Shown one piece after another: positions 8,381 through 17,709 of a stretch of DNA of 64,000 nt. The stretch's first letter is position 1. Each line of letters opens with the position of its first letter. The notes beneath the pieces were generated by a model, which made no database searches, was not told where the DNA came from, and was given only the letters and a program-made list of their open reading frames with translations. The stretch is from Macrococcus sp. 19Msa1099 (GTDB lineage Bacteria; Bacillota; Bacilli; Staphylococcales; Staphylococcaceae). Position numbers and translations under genes: made by a program. The DNA lies in NCBI GenBank assembly GCA_019357535.2, contig CP079955.1, forward strand, positions 124,001 through 188,000. The letters run 5' to 3'.

Positions 8381-8394
8381 TAGGGATTCCCCTA
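8381..8394. promoter_or_regulatory. GC-rich palindrome upstream of narG, candidate NreC site
   Basis: TAGGG-ATTC-CCCTA is a 5-bp-arm inverted repeat in otherwise A/T-rich DNA, about 90 bases before narG. A related half-site (AGGACATTCCCC) follows at 8403-8414. Staphylococcal nar promoters are known to carry GC-rich palindromes bound by NreC; the match is by character, not by alignment. Confidence 0.55.
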
Positions 8395-8426
8395 CACACT
8401 TTAGGACATTCCCCAATGGCTCTAAC

Positions 8427-8444
8427 TTGTGAAAAGTTTCATAA
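8427..8444. promoter_or_regulatory. Rex-like operator upstream of narG
   Basis: TTGTGAAAAGTTTCATAA differs at one position from the redox-sensing Rex consensus TTGTGAAnnnnTTCACAA. It lies about 40 bases before the narG start, where binding would block initiation. NADH-responsive control of nitrate respiration by Rex is known in S. aureus. Confidence 0.55.
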
Positions 8445-8484
8445 TCTAAAGTAAGAGGGCGAATGTCTAAAAGGAGTGTTATAA

Positions 8485-11400
8485 ATGGCAATTGGAACAG
8501 GATTACGTTTCTTTAAACCAACAGAAAAATTCAATGGAAATTGGTCAGTATTAGAAGAGAAAAGTCGCGAATGGGAAAAGATGTACCGTCAGCGCTGGAG
8601 TCACGATAAAGTTGTAAGAACAACGCATGGCGTAAACTGTACAGGTTCATGTTCATGGAAAGTCTTCGTTAAAAACGGCATTATCACATGGGAAAATCAA
8701 CAAATCGACTATCCATCATGTGGTCCGGACATGCCTGAATTCGAGCCTCGTGGCTGTCCACGTGGTGCTTCATTTTCATGGTATGAGTATAGTCCGTTAC
8801 GTATTAAGTTTCCTTATGTTCGCGGGGTGTTATGGCGCATGTGGCAAGAAGCTTTAGAAACGATTGGAGATCCCGTACGTGCCTGGCAGTCAATTGTAGA
8901 AGACGAAGCAAAGGCGAAGGCATATAAACAAGCACGTGGTATGGGTGGTCATGTCCGTGTGAACTGGCGTGAAGTAACACAGCTTATTGCAGCACAATTA
9001 ATTTATACGATCAAGAAATACGGTCCAGACCGTATCGCAGGTTTTACGCCAATCCCTGCGATGAGTATGATTTCATATGCATCAGGTGCGCGTTTCATCT
9101 CGTTACTGGGTGGGGAAATGTTATCGTTTTATGACTGGTACGCAGATTTACCGCCAGCATCTCCGCAAATTTGGGGTGAGCAGACAGATGTTCCAGAATC
9201 GAGTGACTGGTATAATGCCGGATATATTATTATGTGGGGTTCTAACGTACCACTAACACGTACACCAGATGCTCACTTTATGACAGAAGTTAGATATAAA
9301 GGTGCGAAAGTTGTATCAGTAGCACCAGACTATGCTGAAAATGTTAAGTTTGCAGATAACTGGTTAGCACCGAATCCTGGTACCGACGCAGCACTTGCAC
9401 AGGGTATGACACATGTAATACTTGATGAGTTTTATGAAAAACGTCAGGAACCGATGTTTATTGAGTATGCAAAACAATATACAGACATGCCGTTCTTAAT
9501 TATGTTAGATAAACATGAAGATACATTGAAAGCAGGACGTTTCTTACGTTCGAGTGATTTAGGAGATACTTCTGAGCATAGTGAGTGGAAACCAGTCGTA
9601 TATGATGATTTATCGGAATCAATCGTTGTGCCTAACGGTACGATGGGACAACGCTGGGAAAAAGATGTGAAATGGAATATTAAATTAGAAACAGCAGACG
9701 GTACAAAAATTGATCCTGCAATGACTATTAAAGATAAAGGTCATGAAGTTGTTGAGGTTGTGTTCCCGTTCTTTGATAACGCAGGTAATGGAACATTCAA
9801 ACGTCCGATTGCAGCGAAGAAAGTCACGCTTGATGATGGTACAGAACAATATGTTGCTACAATTTATGATTTAATGTTGTCTCAATATGGTGTAAACCGT
9901 TTTAACACAGATTTAGAAGCAAAAGATTATGATGATGAAAGTTCTATCTATACACCAGCTTGGCAAGAGAAGATTACAGGTGTAAAACCATCCATCGTTG
10001 TTCAAGTTGGACGTGAATTTGCACAAAATGCAATCGACACTGGTGGACGTTCAATGATTATTATGGGCGCGGGTATAAACCACTGGTTTAACTCAGATAC
10101 AATTTACCGTTCAGTATTAAACTTAGTTACATTATGTGCAACACAAGGTGTAAATGGCGGAGGCTGGGCACATTATGTCGGTCAGGAGAAATGTCGTCCG
10201 ATTGAAGGATGGTCCACAATTGCATTCGCAAAAGATTGGCAAGGACCACCAAGATTACAAAACGCAACGAGCTGGTTCTACTTTGCTACTGATCAATGGA
10301 AATACGAAGAATCTGGTGTAGATGCATTAACATCACCACTTGCAGAGAATGTAAAACATCAGCATCCAGCAGATTATAACGTGCTTGCTGCACGTCTGGG
10401 ATGGTTACCATCATATCCGCAGTTTGATACGAACAGTTTACTGTTCGGAGAAGATGCGCGTGAAGCCGGCAACTTTACGAATGAAGAAATATTAAAACGT
10501 GCAGTTGAAAGCGTGAAATCACGTGAAACGAAATTTGCAGTAGAAGATCCCGATAATAAGAAGAACCATCCGAAAACATTATTCGTATGGCGTTCTAACT
10601 TAATTTCTTCTTCAGCAAAAGGACAGGAATACTTTATGAAACATCTATTAGGTACAAAGCATGGATTACTTGCTGAACCTAATGAAACAGAAAAGCCTGA
10701 AGAAGTCGTATGGCGTGAAGATACTGAAGGTAAGCTGGACCTACTAATAGCACTTGATTTCCGTATGACGACAACGCCACTTTACGCAGATATTGTATTA
10801 CCAGCTGCGACTTGGTATGAGAAACATGATATATCTTCTACAGATATGCATCCGTTCGTTCATCCATTTAATCCAGCCGTAGATCCACTTTGGGAATCAA
10901 GAAGTGACTGGGATATCTATAAATCTATCGCGAAGACGTTCTCTGAAATGTCAGAACGTCACTTAAAAGGTACATTCAAAGACGTTGTCACTGCACCACT
11001 TGCACATGACTCACAGCAAGAAATTTCTACACCTATGGGCATTGTTCGTGACTGGACTAAAGGTGAAGTAGAAGCAGTTCCGGGTAAAACGATGCCAGGA
11101 TTTGCGATTGTAGATCGTACGTATACGGAAGTGTACGACAAATATATATCAGTAGGACCTTTGCTGGAGAATGGTAAAGTAGGCGCGCACGGCGTAAGTT
11201 TCAGCGTTAAAGAAGAATACGATGAATTACGCTCGATGGTGGGTACGTATGAAGATGATACAGTGAAAAATGGATTGCCAAGAATTGATACAGCAAAACG
11301 CGTTGCAGATGTTATTCTGAACGTTTCATCGGCAACAAACGGCCATGTATCACAAAAATCATATGAAGATCTTGAACGACAAACAGGTATGGAATTAAAG

Positions 11401-12159
11401 GATATTTCAGCAGAACGTGCAGCTGAGAAAATTACATTCCAGAACATTACAGCACAGCCACGTGAAGTGATACCAACTGCGGTATTCCCAGGTTCGAACA
11501 AATTAGGTCGTCGTTATTCACCATTTACGACGAACATTGAACGACTCGTTCCATTTAGAACGTTAACAGGGCGTCAAAGTTACTATATTGACCATGAAGT
11601 ATTCCAGCAATTTGGTGAATCACTGCCTGTATACAAACCGACATTACCACCAATGGTATTTGGCACGAAAGATAAGAAGATTAAAGGTGGCGTAGATAGT
11701 TTGGTTTTACGTTACTTAACACCACACGGTAAATGGAATATTCACTCAACATACCAGGATAATCAACACATGTTAACATTATTCCGCGGTGGTCCAACAG
11801 TATGGATCAACAATGAAGATGCAGCACAGCATAACATTAACGATAACGACTGGTTGGAAGTATATAACCGTAATGGACTTGTTACAGCTCGTGCTGTGGT
11901 TTCTCACCGTATGCCACGCGGTACGATGTTCATGTATCATGCACAAGATAAACATATTCAAACACCAGGGTCTGAAATTACAGATACGCGTGGTGGTTCA
12001 CATAATGCGCCAACACGTATTCACTTGAAGCCAACGCAACTTGTTGGGGGTTATGCACAAATTAGTTACGGATTTAACTATTATGGTCCAATTGGTAACC
12101 AACGTGATGTTTACGTTGCTGTACGTAAGATGAAGGAGGTTGATTGGCTTGAAGATTAA
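8485..12159 (+). CDS. narG: Respiratory nitrate reductase alpha subunit NarG
   Basis: The 1224-residue catalytic subunit of membrane-bound nitrate reductase, binding bis-molybdopterin-guanine dinucleotide and one [4Fe-4S] cluster. The FS0 cluster motif is visible as His48-x3-Cys52-x3-Cys56 with Cys79. The molybdenum-ligand Asp lies in SFYDWYADLPPASPQ. Length and the C-terminal molybdopterin-dinucleotide-binding domain (TPHGKWNIHS, THxGGS-like ITDTRGGSHNAP) are normal. RBS AAGGAGTG precedes the ATG. First gene of narGHJI; the stop codon lies inside narH. No break is seen. Confidence 0.98.
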   Translation: MAIGTGLRFFKPTEKFNGNWSVLEEKSREWEKMYRQRWSHDKVVRTTHGVNCTGSCSWKVFVKNGIITWENQQIDYPSCGPDMPEFEPRGCPRGASFSWYEYSPLRIKFPYVRGVLWRMWQEALETIGDPVRAWQSIVEDEAKAKAYKQARGMGGHVRVNWREVTQLIAAQLIYTIKKYGPDRIAGFTPIPAMSMISYASGARFISLLGGEMLSFYDWYADLPPASPQIWGEQTDVPESSDWYNAGYIIMWGSNVPLTRTPDAHFMTEVRYKGAKVVSVAPDYAENVKFADNWLAPNPGTDAALAQGMTHVILDEFYEKRQEPMFIEYAKQYTDMPFLIMLDKHEDTLKAGRFLRSSDLGDTSEHSEWKPVVYDDLSESIVVPNGTMGQRWEKDVKWNIKLETADGTKIDPAMTIKDKGHEVVEVVFPFFDNAGNGTFKRPIAAKKVTLDDGTEQYVATIYDLMLSQYGVNRFNTDLEAKDYDDESSIYTPAWQEKITGVKPSIVVQVGREFAQNAIDTGGRSMIIMGAGINHWFNSDTIYRSVLNLVTLCATQGVNGGGWAHYVGQEKCRPIEGWSTIAFAKDWQGPPRLQNATSWFYFATDQWKYEESGVDALTSPLAENVKHQHPADYNVLAARLGWLPSYPQFDTNSLLFGEDAREAGNFTNEEILKRAVESVKSRETKFAVEDPDNKKNHPKTLFVWRSNLISSSAKGQEYFMKHLLGTKHGLLAEPNETEKPEEVVWREDTEGKLDLLIALDFRMTTTPLYADIVLPAATWYEKHDISSTDMHPFVHPFNPAVDPLWESRSDWDIYKSIAKTFSEMSERHLKGTFKDVVTAPLAHDSQQEISTPMGIVRDWTKGEVEAVPGKTMPGFAIVDRTYTEVYDKYISVGPLLENGKVGAHGVSFSVKEEYDELRSMVGTYEDDTVKNGLPRIDTAKRVADVILNVSSATNGHVSQKSYEDLERQTGMELKDISAERAAEKITFQNITAQPREVIPTAVFPGSNKLGRRYSPFTTNIERLVPFRTLTGRQSYYIDHEVFQQFGESLPVYKPTLPPMVFGTKDKKIKGGVDSLVLRYLTPHGKWNIHSTYQDNQHMLTLFRGGPTVWINNEDAAQHNINDNDWLEVYNRNGLVTARAVVSHRMPRGTMFMYHAQDKHIQTPGSEITDTRGGSHNAPTRIHLKPTQLVGGYAQISYGFNYYGPIGNQRDVYVAVRKMKEVDWLED

Positions 12160-13699
12160 AGCACAAGTCGCAATGGTAATGAATTTAGATAAATGTATCG
12201 GGTGTCATACATGTAGTATTACATGTAAAAGTACCTGGACGAATCGTCCAGGTGCTGAATACATGTGGTTTAACAACGTAGAGACAAAACCAGGTATCGG
12301 CTATCCGAAGCGCTGGGAAGACCAGGAAGTATATAAAGGTGGCTGGCAGTTAAACAGCAAAGGAAAATTAGAGCTTAAATCAGGTTCTAAACTTTCTAAA
12401 ATTGCTTTAGGGAAAATCTTCTATAACCCAGATATGCCTGAAATGAAAGACTATTATGAGCCATGGACTTACAATTATGCTAATCTTACGAACGCGAAAG
12501 AACAAAAGCATTCACCAGTCGCAACGGCTGAATCATTAGTATCAGGTAAAAAAATGGACTTACAGTGGGGCCCGAACTGGGAAGATGACTTAGCTGGTGC
12601 GCACATCACAGGACCAACAGATCCAAACATTCAAAAGATTGAAGAAGAAATTAAGTTCAATTTTGAACAGTCGTTTATGATGTACTTACCACGTCTATGT
12701 GAACATTGTTTAAATCCATCTTGTGTGGCAAGTTGTCCGAGCGGTGCAATGTATAAACGTGATGAAGATGGTATCGTACTTGTAGACCAAGATGCTTGTC
12801 GTGGGTGGCGTTATTGTATGACTGGCTGTCCTTATAAAAAAGTTTACTTCAACTGGAAAACGAACAAAGCTGAGAAATGTACCTTCTGTTTCCCGCGTGT
12901 TGAAGCAGGACTTCCGACAGTATGTTCTGAAACATGTACGGGACGTATGCGTTATTTAGGTGTATTACTGTATGATGCTGACCGTGTATTAGAAGCAGCG
13001 ACTGTAAAGGATCCGCAAGATCTATATCAAGCACAACTCGATTTATTCTTAGATCCTCATGACCCAGAAGTGATTGCTCAGGCAGAGCGTGATGGTATTG
13101 CACAAGACTGGATTGAAGCAGCACAAAACTCACCAGTATATAAACTTGCAATTGAATACAAACTCGCATTTCCATTACACCCTGAATATCGTACATTACC
13201 AATGGTATGGTACTGCCCGCCACTTAGTCCGATTATGAACTACTTTGAAGGTAAAGATTCTATCAAGAACCCAGATATGATCTTCCCTGCAATTGAAGAG
13301 ATGCGTTTACCAATTCAATACTTAGCAAACATGTTAACCGCAGGAGATGCACAAACTGTAAAAGAAGCGTTGCAACGTATGGCGATGATGCGTAGTTACA
13401 TGAGAGCCGTTTCAAGTGGTAAAGACTTCGACGCGTCACGTTTAGACCGTATCGGCATGACAGCGCATCAAGTGAAACAAATGTATCGATTACTTGCAAT
13501 TGCAAAGCATGAAGACCGCTTTGTCATCCCGACATCACATAAAGAAGGATACATGAATACGTATAGCGCTCAAGGTGGCGAGGGTTATACAAGCGATAAC
13601 TTCGGCGCAGATTGTGACGGTTGTGGTCCAGTACCTGCTGGTAAGTCTGGTAAAGAAGTTTATGAAGATAACTTCTATGGAGGTATTTGGCGTGATTGA
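12149..13699 (+). CDS. narH: Respiratory nitrate reductase beta subunit NarH
   Basis: The 516-residue electron-transfer subunit carrying four iron-sulfur clusters between NarI and NarG. All four cysteine groups are present: CIGCHTCSITC; CEHCLNPSCVASCP; CRGWRYCMTGCP, where Trp replaces one ligand as in the [3Fe-4S] group; and CTFCFPRVEAG...CSETC. The TTG at 12149 is preferred: AGGAGG ends 9 bases upstream and the resulting start MKIKAQVAMVMN matches recalled staphylococcal NarH. An in-frame TTG at 12140 abuts the RBS. It overlaps narG by 11 bases and narJ by 8, suggesting translational coupling. Confidence 0.97.
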   Translation: MKIKAQVAMVMNLDKCIGCHTCSITCKSTWTNRPGAEYMWFNNVETKPGIGYPKRWEDQEVYKGGWQLNSKGKLELKSGSKLSKIALGKIFYNPDMPEMKDYYEPWTYNYANLTNAKEQKHSPVATAESLVSGKKMDLQWGPNWEDDLAGAHITGPTDPNIQKIEEEIKFNFEQSFMMYLPRLCEHCLNPSCVASCPSGAMYKRDEDGIVLVDQDACRGWRYCMTGCPYKKVYFNWKTNKAEKCTFCFPRVEAGLPTVCSETCTGRMRYLGVLLYDADRVLEAATVKDPQDLYQAQLDLFLDPHDPEVIAQAERDGIAQDWIEAAQNSPVYKLAIEYKLAFPLHPEYRTLPMVWYCPPLSPIMNYFEGKDSIKNPDMIFPAIEEMRLPIQYLANMLTAGDAQTVKEALQRMAMMRSYMRAVSSGKDFDASRLDRIGMTAHQVKQMYRLLAIAKHEDRFVIPTSHKEGYMNTYSAQGGEGYTSDNFGADCDGCGPVPAGKSGKEVYEDNFYGGIWRD

Positions 13700-14270
13700 T
13701 TTAAATAAACTTTATGATTATAAACGTGCATTTGGATTCTTTAGTCACCAGCTCATTTACCCAGAAAAATTAAATTTTCATCCAAGAGAATTCGACGGGG
13801 TGTTTGCAGAGGATCATCCTGCTTATGAAGCAATCAATCAGTACTGGAATAATATGCATGAAATTAGCTTGTCTGAAATTCAGGAAGTGTATACGTCGAC
13901 ATTTGACTTTGAAAAGAAGACGACGTTATACATGACATATGTTAAATTCCAGGATAAGAAAGAACGCGGACAAATGCTTGCACGACTTAAAGTATTGTAT
14001 GAAATGTTTGGACTTGAAATGCCTTCATCAGAACTGTCAGACTTCTTGCCATTAATGTGTGAATTTATTTATGCAGCGGATTGGCGCGGAGATGAACGTG
14101 CAGAGGAAAGCATGGGGTTGTTATTAATGGTCATTGAAGATGGTACGTATAATCTGCTGCAAGCATTAGAACATATTAAGAGCCCATATTATCATTTAAT
14201 CTTGGCGATAAGAGAAACATGTAAGGCATGTTTGATTAAAGATGAGAATGAGGTGACGTTAAATGGGTAA
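13692..14270 (+). CDS. narJ: Nitrate reductase molybdenum-cofactor assembly chaperone NarJ
   Basis: A 192-residue, all-helical, soluble TorD/NarJ-family chaperone that holds apo-NarGH during cofactor insertion and is not part of the final enzyme. The GTG at 13692 gives MIDLNKLYDYKRAFGFFSHQL, with GGAGG 8 bases upstream inside narH. Longer in-frame upstream sequence is merely narH read in another frame. The family DFLPLMCEF-like segment is near residue 120. It overlaps narH and narI by 8 bases each. Confidence 0.92.
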   Translation: MIDLNKLYDYKRAFGFFSHQLIYPEKLNFHPREFDGVFAEDHPAYEAINQYWNNMHEISLSEIQEVYTSTFDFEKKTTLYMTYVKFQDKKERGQMLARLKVLYEMFGLEMPSSELSDFLPLMCEFIYAADWRGDERAEESMGLLLMVIEDGTYNLLQALEHIKSPYYHLILAIRETCKACLIKDENEVTLNG

Positions 14271-14937
14271 TCAATTATTGTGGGTAATATTCCCCTATGC
14301 GTGTATTGCGATTTTTATTATTGGTCATATTTTTAGGTTTAAATATGATCAGTTTTCATGGACGGCAAAGTCAAGTGAGTTTGTAGAGAAGAAGTCGTTG
14401 ATGTGGGGGAGTATTTTATTCCACTTAGGAATTATCCCGGTTATATTAGGGCATGTCGTAGGTCTAGGTATTCCTGCAAGCTGGTTGCGTGCAATTGGTG
14501 TGAGTGATCATTTATATCATATCGGTGCCGTATATATCGGAAGCATCTTCGGAATCGTCACGCTTATTGGTATGTTATTGTTGACAGCACGTCGTGTAAC
14601 AAATGAAAACGTAAGAAAGCTAAGCTCGTTATCAGACATTCTTGTTAACTTTCTATTACTATTCATCGTATTTATCGGCTGTTATTCAACAATCGTAACG
14701 AATGCTACATTACCAGACTTTGATTATCGTAATACAATCTCTGAATGGTTCCGCGGATTATTAATATTAAGACCTGAAGCAGGATATATGGAAGGTGTTC
14801 CATTATCTTTCAAGATTCACGTAATCACAGGATTCTTAATTACAGCATTGTGGCCATTTACTCGTCTTGTCCATGTATGGAGTGTACCTGTAAACTATGT
14901 CGGACGCAGTCACATTATATATCGTAAACATAAATAA
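14263..14937 (+). CDS. narI: Respiratory nitrate reductase gamma subunit NarI (cytochrome b)
   Basis: A 224-residue membrane subunit with five predicted helices that oxidises menaquinol and passes electrons via two b haems to NarH. Conserved His residues expected as haem ligands lie in FHLGIIPVILGHVVG and in the late FKIHVITGFLITALWPFTRLVHVWS. Length is normal for NarI. ATG overlaps the end of narJ. A 31-base gap separates it from nreA with no terminator, so nreABC may be partly cotranscribed with narGHJI. Confidence 0.96.
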   Translation: MGNQLLWVIFPYACIAIFIIGHIFRFKYDQFSWTAKSSEFVEKKSLMWGSILFHLGIIPVILGHVVGLGIPASWLRAIGVSDHLYHIGAVYIGSIFGIVTLIGMLLLTARRVTNENVRKLSSLSDILVNFLLLFIVFIGCYSTIVTNATLPDFDYRNTISEWFRGLLILRPEAGYMEGVPLSFKIHVITGFLITALWPFTRLVHVWSVPVNYVGRSHIIYRKHK

Positions 14938-14968
14938 TAAGTTATAATCAGAAGGCAAAGGAGTGTAA

Positions 14969-15430
14969 ATGATGCATGATTATCAAGCGATGATAGACCA
15001 GCTTAGAGAATCACTGAATGTAGATTTTATCGGACTCGCGATGCCTTCTGATTTAATTTTACAGACAGATATTCACTGGCGCCATGTTTCGGGTGAAACA
15101 AATGAACGTTACAAGAAGATTGAACTAAAAAAAGGTAAGGGTGTCGCCGGTATCGTAATTAAAACAGGGCGAGACTGGATTGAGCTTGATATTGAATCCA
15201 GTAGTTTGAATGCACACCTATTTGATTTTCCAATTATTCGTTTTGAAAAGTTAACGAGTTTTATCGCTGTACCATTATGGAAATACAATAAAGTTGCAGC
15301 TGTACTTCTTATTGGGAATAGAAGTAAACGTCCGTTTACTTTAACGATGCATGAACAGCTCAAAAAAAGTCTTGAGCAAGGACTCGGTACTTTTTATTGT
15401 AAGGATGTGATCAATAGTGTCGAAACTTGA
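14969..15430 (+). CDS. nreA: Nitrate receptor NreA (GAF domain)
   Basis: A 153-residue single GAF-domain protein. NreA binds nitrate and controls phosphorylation of NreB, so that the Nre system responds to nitrate as well as oxygen. The GAF pattern is clear: KKGKGVAGIVIKTGRDW, then FPIIRFEKLTSFIAVPLWKYNKVAAVLLIGNR. Two consecutive ATG codons (14969, 14972) follow AAAGGAG. The 3' end overlaps nreB by 14 bases, fitting a stoichiometric NreA-NreB complex. Confidence 0.92.
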   Translation: MMHDYQAMIDQLRESLNVDFIGLAMPSDLILQTDIHWRHVSGETNERYKKIELKKGKGVAGIVIKTGRDWIELDIESSSLNAHLFDFPIIRFEKLTSFIAVPLWKYNKVAAVLLIGNRSKRPFTLTMHEQLKKSLEQGLGTFYCKDVINSVET

Positions 15431-16448
15431 GCGTGAAATAAATGATGATGGATTGGTTGATGCCTTTTATAACGATACCGATGAACTCATCATATTTATA
15501 GATGAAAAGAACAATATACTCACAATGAATCAAGCCGCTCAAAAAGTGATTGATTTACATGACAATATTGATGGTCTGACAAGAAATCTTTGTCGCACAT
15601 GTTTAGGAGTTACAAGTGAAAATGCAATAATGGAGTGCAGAGACTGTTTTATTAAACGTGAACAAAATAATCAGTCGTTTCAATTATTTCTAAAAGATGA
15701 AAATGGGGAGCCTAAACCGTATTCAGCATCTTACGTCGTGCTAAAAGAAAATAACGGCACTAAAGTACTGACATTGCAAAATATTTCCCAGCAAATAAAA
15801 ACGCAGGAAATTCTTCATCAGAAAACAATTACACAAAAAATTATTAGTGCGCAGGAAAATGAAAGAAAAAGAATCTCACGAGAATTGCACGATAGTGTGA
15901 TTCAAGAGTTGCTTAATGTATCAGTTGACATTCGTTTGATGAAATATAAGACTGAAGAAGAGAAAGAGAAGCATCTTCAGATGATGGAAGGTTCAATCGC
16001 ACGACTAATGGATGATATACGCAATCTATCCTTAGAGTTGAGGCCTTCTTCTTTAGATGATCTTGGTTTAGTAGCAGCATTTAACTCTCATTTTAAGCAA
16101 CTTGAAAAGAGCTATGGTCTTGAAGTTAATATGGATGAGAATATAGGCAACATTCGTTTTTCTAATGAGATAGAAACAGCAGTATACAGAATTACACAAG
16201 AAGCAATACTGAATGCCTTAAAATATGCGAATGTCGATGAAGTAAATGTATTTATACAAAAAGATGAAACCGAATTAACAGTAGAAATTAGCGACAGTGG
16301 AGATGGGTTTACACCAGGAGATACACCAAAAGGATCCGGACTCGGATTCTTTGGTATGCAAGAACGTGCGGCTATCGTCAATGGGTATGTTGAGATTAAT
16401 AGCGAAACAGGAAAAGGTACGTTTGTAACGTTAACCATCCCACTCTAG
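15417..16448 (+). CDS. nreB: Oxygen-sensing histidine kinase NreB
   Basis: A 343-residue cytoplasmic sensor kinase. A PAS domain holds four cysteines at 59, 62, 74 and 77 (CRTC and CRDC), the same positions recalled for the [4Fe-4S] oxygen-sensing cluster of S. carnosus NreB. A HisKA_3 dimerisation domain follows with phosphoacceptor His158 in [12 protein letters not shown], then an HATPase domain with the N box [14 protein letters not shown] and G boxes DSGDGF and GSGLGFFGM. It starts at GTG 15417 inside nreA. All kinase motifs are intact, in contrast to its partner nreC. Confidence 0.95.
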   Translation: MSKLEREINDDGLVDAFYNDTDELIIFIDEKNNILTMNQAAQKVIDLHDNIDGLTRNLCRTCLGVTSENAIMECRDCFIKREQNNQSFQLFLKDENGEPKPYSASYVVLKENNGTKVLTLQNISQQIKTQEILHQKTITQKIISAQENERKRISRELHDSVIQELLNVSVDIRLMKYKTEEEKEKHLQMMEGSIARLMDDIRNLSLELRPSSLDDLGLVAAFNSHFKQLEKSYGLEVNMDENIGNIRFSNEIETAVYRITQEAILNALKYANVDEVNVFIQKDETELTVEISDSGDGFTPGDTPKGSGLGFFGMQERAAIVNGYVEINSETGKGTFVTLTIPL

Positions 16449-16458
16449 GGGGATAAAT

Positions 16459-17109
16459 ATGAAGATTGTAATTGCAGATGATCATGCAGTTGTGCGTACG
16501 GGATTCTCGATGATTTTGAACTATCAAGACAATATGGAAGTTGTTGCAACAGCAGCAGATGGTATGGAAGCTTTCCAAATGGTCTCGCAATATAAACCAG
16601 ATGTACTGATTATGGACTTAAGTATGCCGCCAGGAGAATCAGGATTAATTGCTACAGGTAAAATAAAAGAGGCATTTCCTGAGACAAAGATACTGATATT
16701 GACGATGTATGATGATGAAGAGTATTTGTTTCATGTTCTCAAAAATGGTGCAAACGGCTATATTCTGAAAAATGCTCCAGACGAAGAATTGATTAAAGCA
16801 GTGCGAACGGTCTATTAAGAGGGAACTTATATCGATCCTAAGATGGCAACGTCACTCGTGCATGAATTAATACACCATGATACAGAGTACTCAGCGAAAA
16901 ATGATCATTTAAAAATATTAACAAAACGAGAATTAGAGATATTACCTTTAATTGCGAAAGGCTATGGTAATAAAGAAATAGCTGAAATGTTATATGTTTC
17001 AGTAAAAACTGTAGAAGCACATAAAGCAAGAATCATGGATAAGCTAGAGCTTAAAAGTAAACCGGAACTTGTAGAATACGCACTTAAGAAAAAATTACTT
17101 GAATTTTAA
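16459..17109 (+). pseudogene. nreC: Response regulator NreC, interrupted by an in-frame TAA
   Basis: Reading one frame throughout gives a 216-codon NarL/LuxR-type regulator with a single nonsense codon, TAA at 16816-16818. The upstream part (119 residues) holds the receiver domain with DD at 7-8 and phosphoacceptor Asp53 ([11 protein letters not shown]). The downstream part, from [12 protein letters not shown], holds the LuxR helix-turn-helix ([36 protein letters not shown]). Recalled S. aureus NreC has Lys at the stop position (TVYKGETYVD), so one A-to-T change (AAA to TAA) explains it. No frame change occurs. The nearest restart, ATG 16843, has no good RBS. RBS AGGGGG precedes the true start. 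Confidence 0.88.
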
Positions 17110-17125
17110 AAAAGGTAGTGACACG

Positions 17126-17632
17126 ATGCAATTTCAAACAAAGATGAAAGCACTGCGTATTTTAGAGAATGAACACATATTGATGCGTTCACTATTACAT
17201 GAATGGTATCAAATCATGATGGATGTGAAAGCTACAGAAGCGATGCTTTCAAAATATCATAAACTAAAGTTATTAAAAGAAAAAGTGTCGGAGTTTTTAC
17301 CGGTACTTGATAAGCACCAGGCAAAAGAAGAGCAGTTTTTCTTTCCTGTTCTAGGAAGTTATATTGGAACAGATCAAGGTCCAATACTGACAATTGAAGC
17401 TGAGCATGATGAGATGGCACAATATTTTAATCACTTTAACGGTGTTACAAATATGATGGAACTGAGTGTAGAAGATATTAATCTCCTGTTGAATGATTTG
17501 AACGAAGGTTACGAAATTTGTATGGTGCACATGTATAAGGAAGAGAGTGTACTGTTCACAATGGCGGAAAAGGTATTTAAGATAAAAGATGAAGAAACGC
17601 TTCTAGAGGTATTGAATACAAAGATTATATAA
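17126..17632 (+). CDS. Hemerythrin-domain protein in the nre operon
   Basis: A 168-residue four-helix protein with the di-iron hemerythrin ligand pattern: His in ENEHILMRSLLHEW, HxxxE in DKHQAKEEQFFFP, His in IEAEHDEMAQYF and HxxxE in VHMYKEESVLF. It lacks the N-terminal ScdA/DUF542 segment. Related proteins bind O2 or NO or repair Fe-S clusters. It starts 16 bases after nreC (ATG 17126 preferred; a TTG at 17099 lies in nreC) and precedes a strong terminator, so it is the last gene of the nre unit. A role in protecting or reporting on the NreB cluster is inference. Confidence 0.85.
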   Translation: MQFQTKMKALRILENEHILMRSLLHEWYQIMMDVKATEAMLSKYHKLKLLKEKVSEFLPVLDKHQAKEEQFFFPVLGSYIGTDQGPILTIEAEHDEMAQYFNHFNGVTNMMELSVEDINLLLNDLNEGYEICMVHMYKEESVLFTMAEKVFKIKDEETLLEVLNTKII

Positions 17633-17677
17633 AGAGAGAACTAAAACTTGAAAGAGTTCTAGTTCTCTCTTTATATA
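17626..17677 (+). terminator. Terminator closing the nre unit
   Basis: A perfect 18-base-pair stem (17626-17643 with 17660-17677) with a 16-base loop directly follows the hemerythrin gene. Confidence 0.85.
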
Positions 17678-17697
17678 GGGAAATGACTCAGTTATAG

Positions 17698-17709
17698 GGG
17701 GAATTCCCC
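17698..17709. promoter_or_regulatory. GC-rich palindrome upstream of narT, candidate NreC site
   Basis: GGGGAATTCCCC is a perfect 12-base palindrome 75-86 bases before narT. It resembles the GC-rich palindrome found before narG, which suggests the same regulator at both promoters. Confidence 0.55.

Noticed and set aside
8427..8444. An Fnr/Crp-type site before narG
   Set aside because: The TTGTGA half fits several regulators, but the 6-base spacing and the TTCATAA second half fit Rex better; Staphylococcaceae use Nre rather than Fnr for nar control as far as I know.
10959..11501. A 180-codon open frame on the minus strand inside narG
   Set aside because: It lies fully inside the well-conserved narG coding sequence, has no RBS and no recognisable protein pattern; it is a shadow of codon use.
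12849..13505. Minus-strand open frames inside narH
   Set aside because: Both are antisense to a clear iron-sulfur subunit and lack ribosome binding sites.
16459..17109. A frameshift in nreC
   Set aside because: The receiver and helix-turn-helix parts are in the same frame (start codons 384 bases apart, divisible by 3). The defect is a single TAA, not an insertion or deletion.
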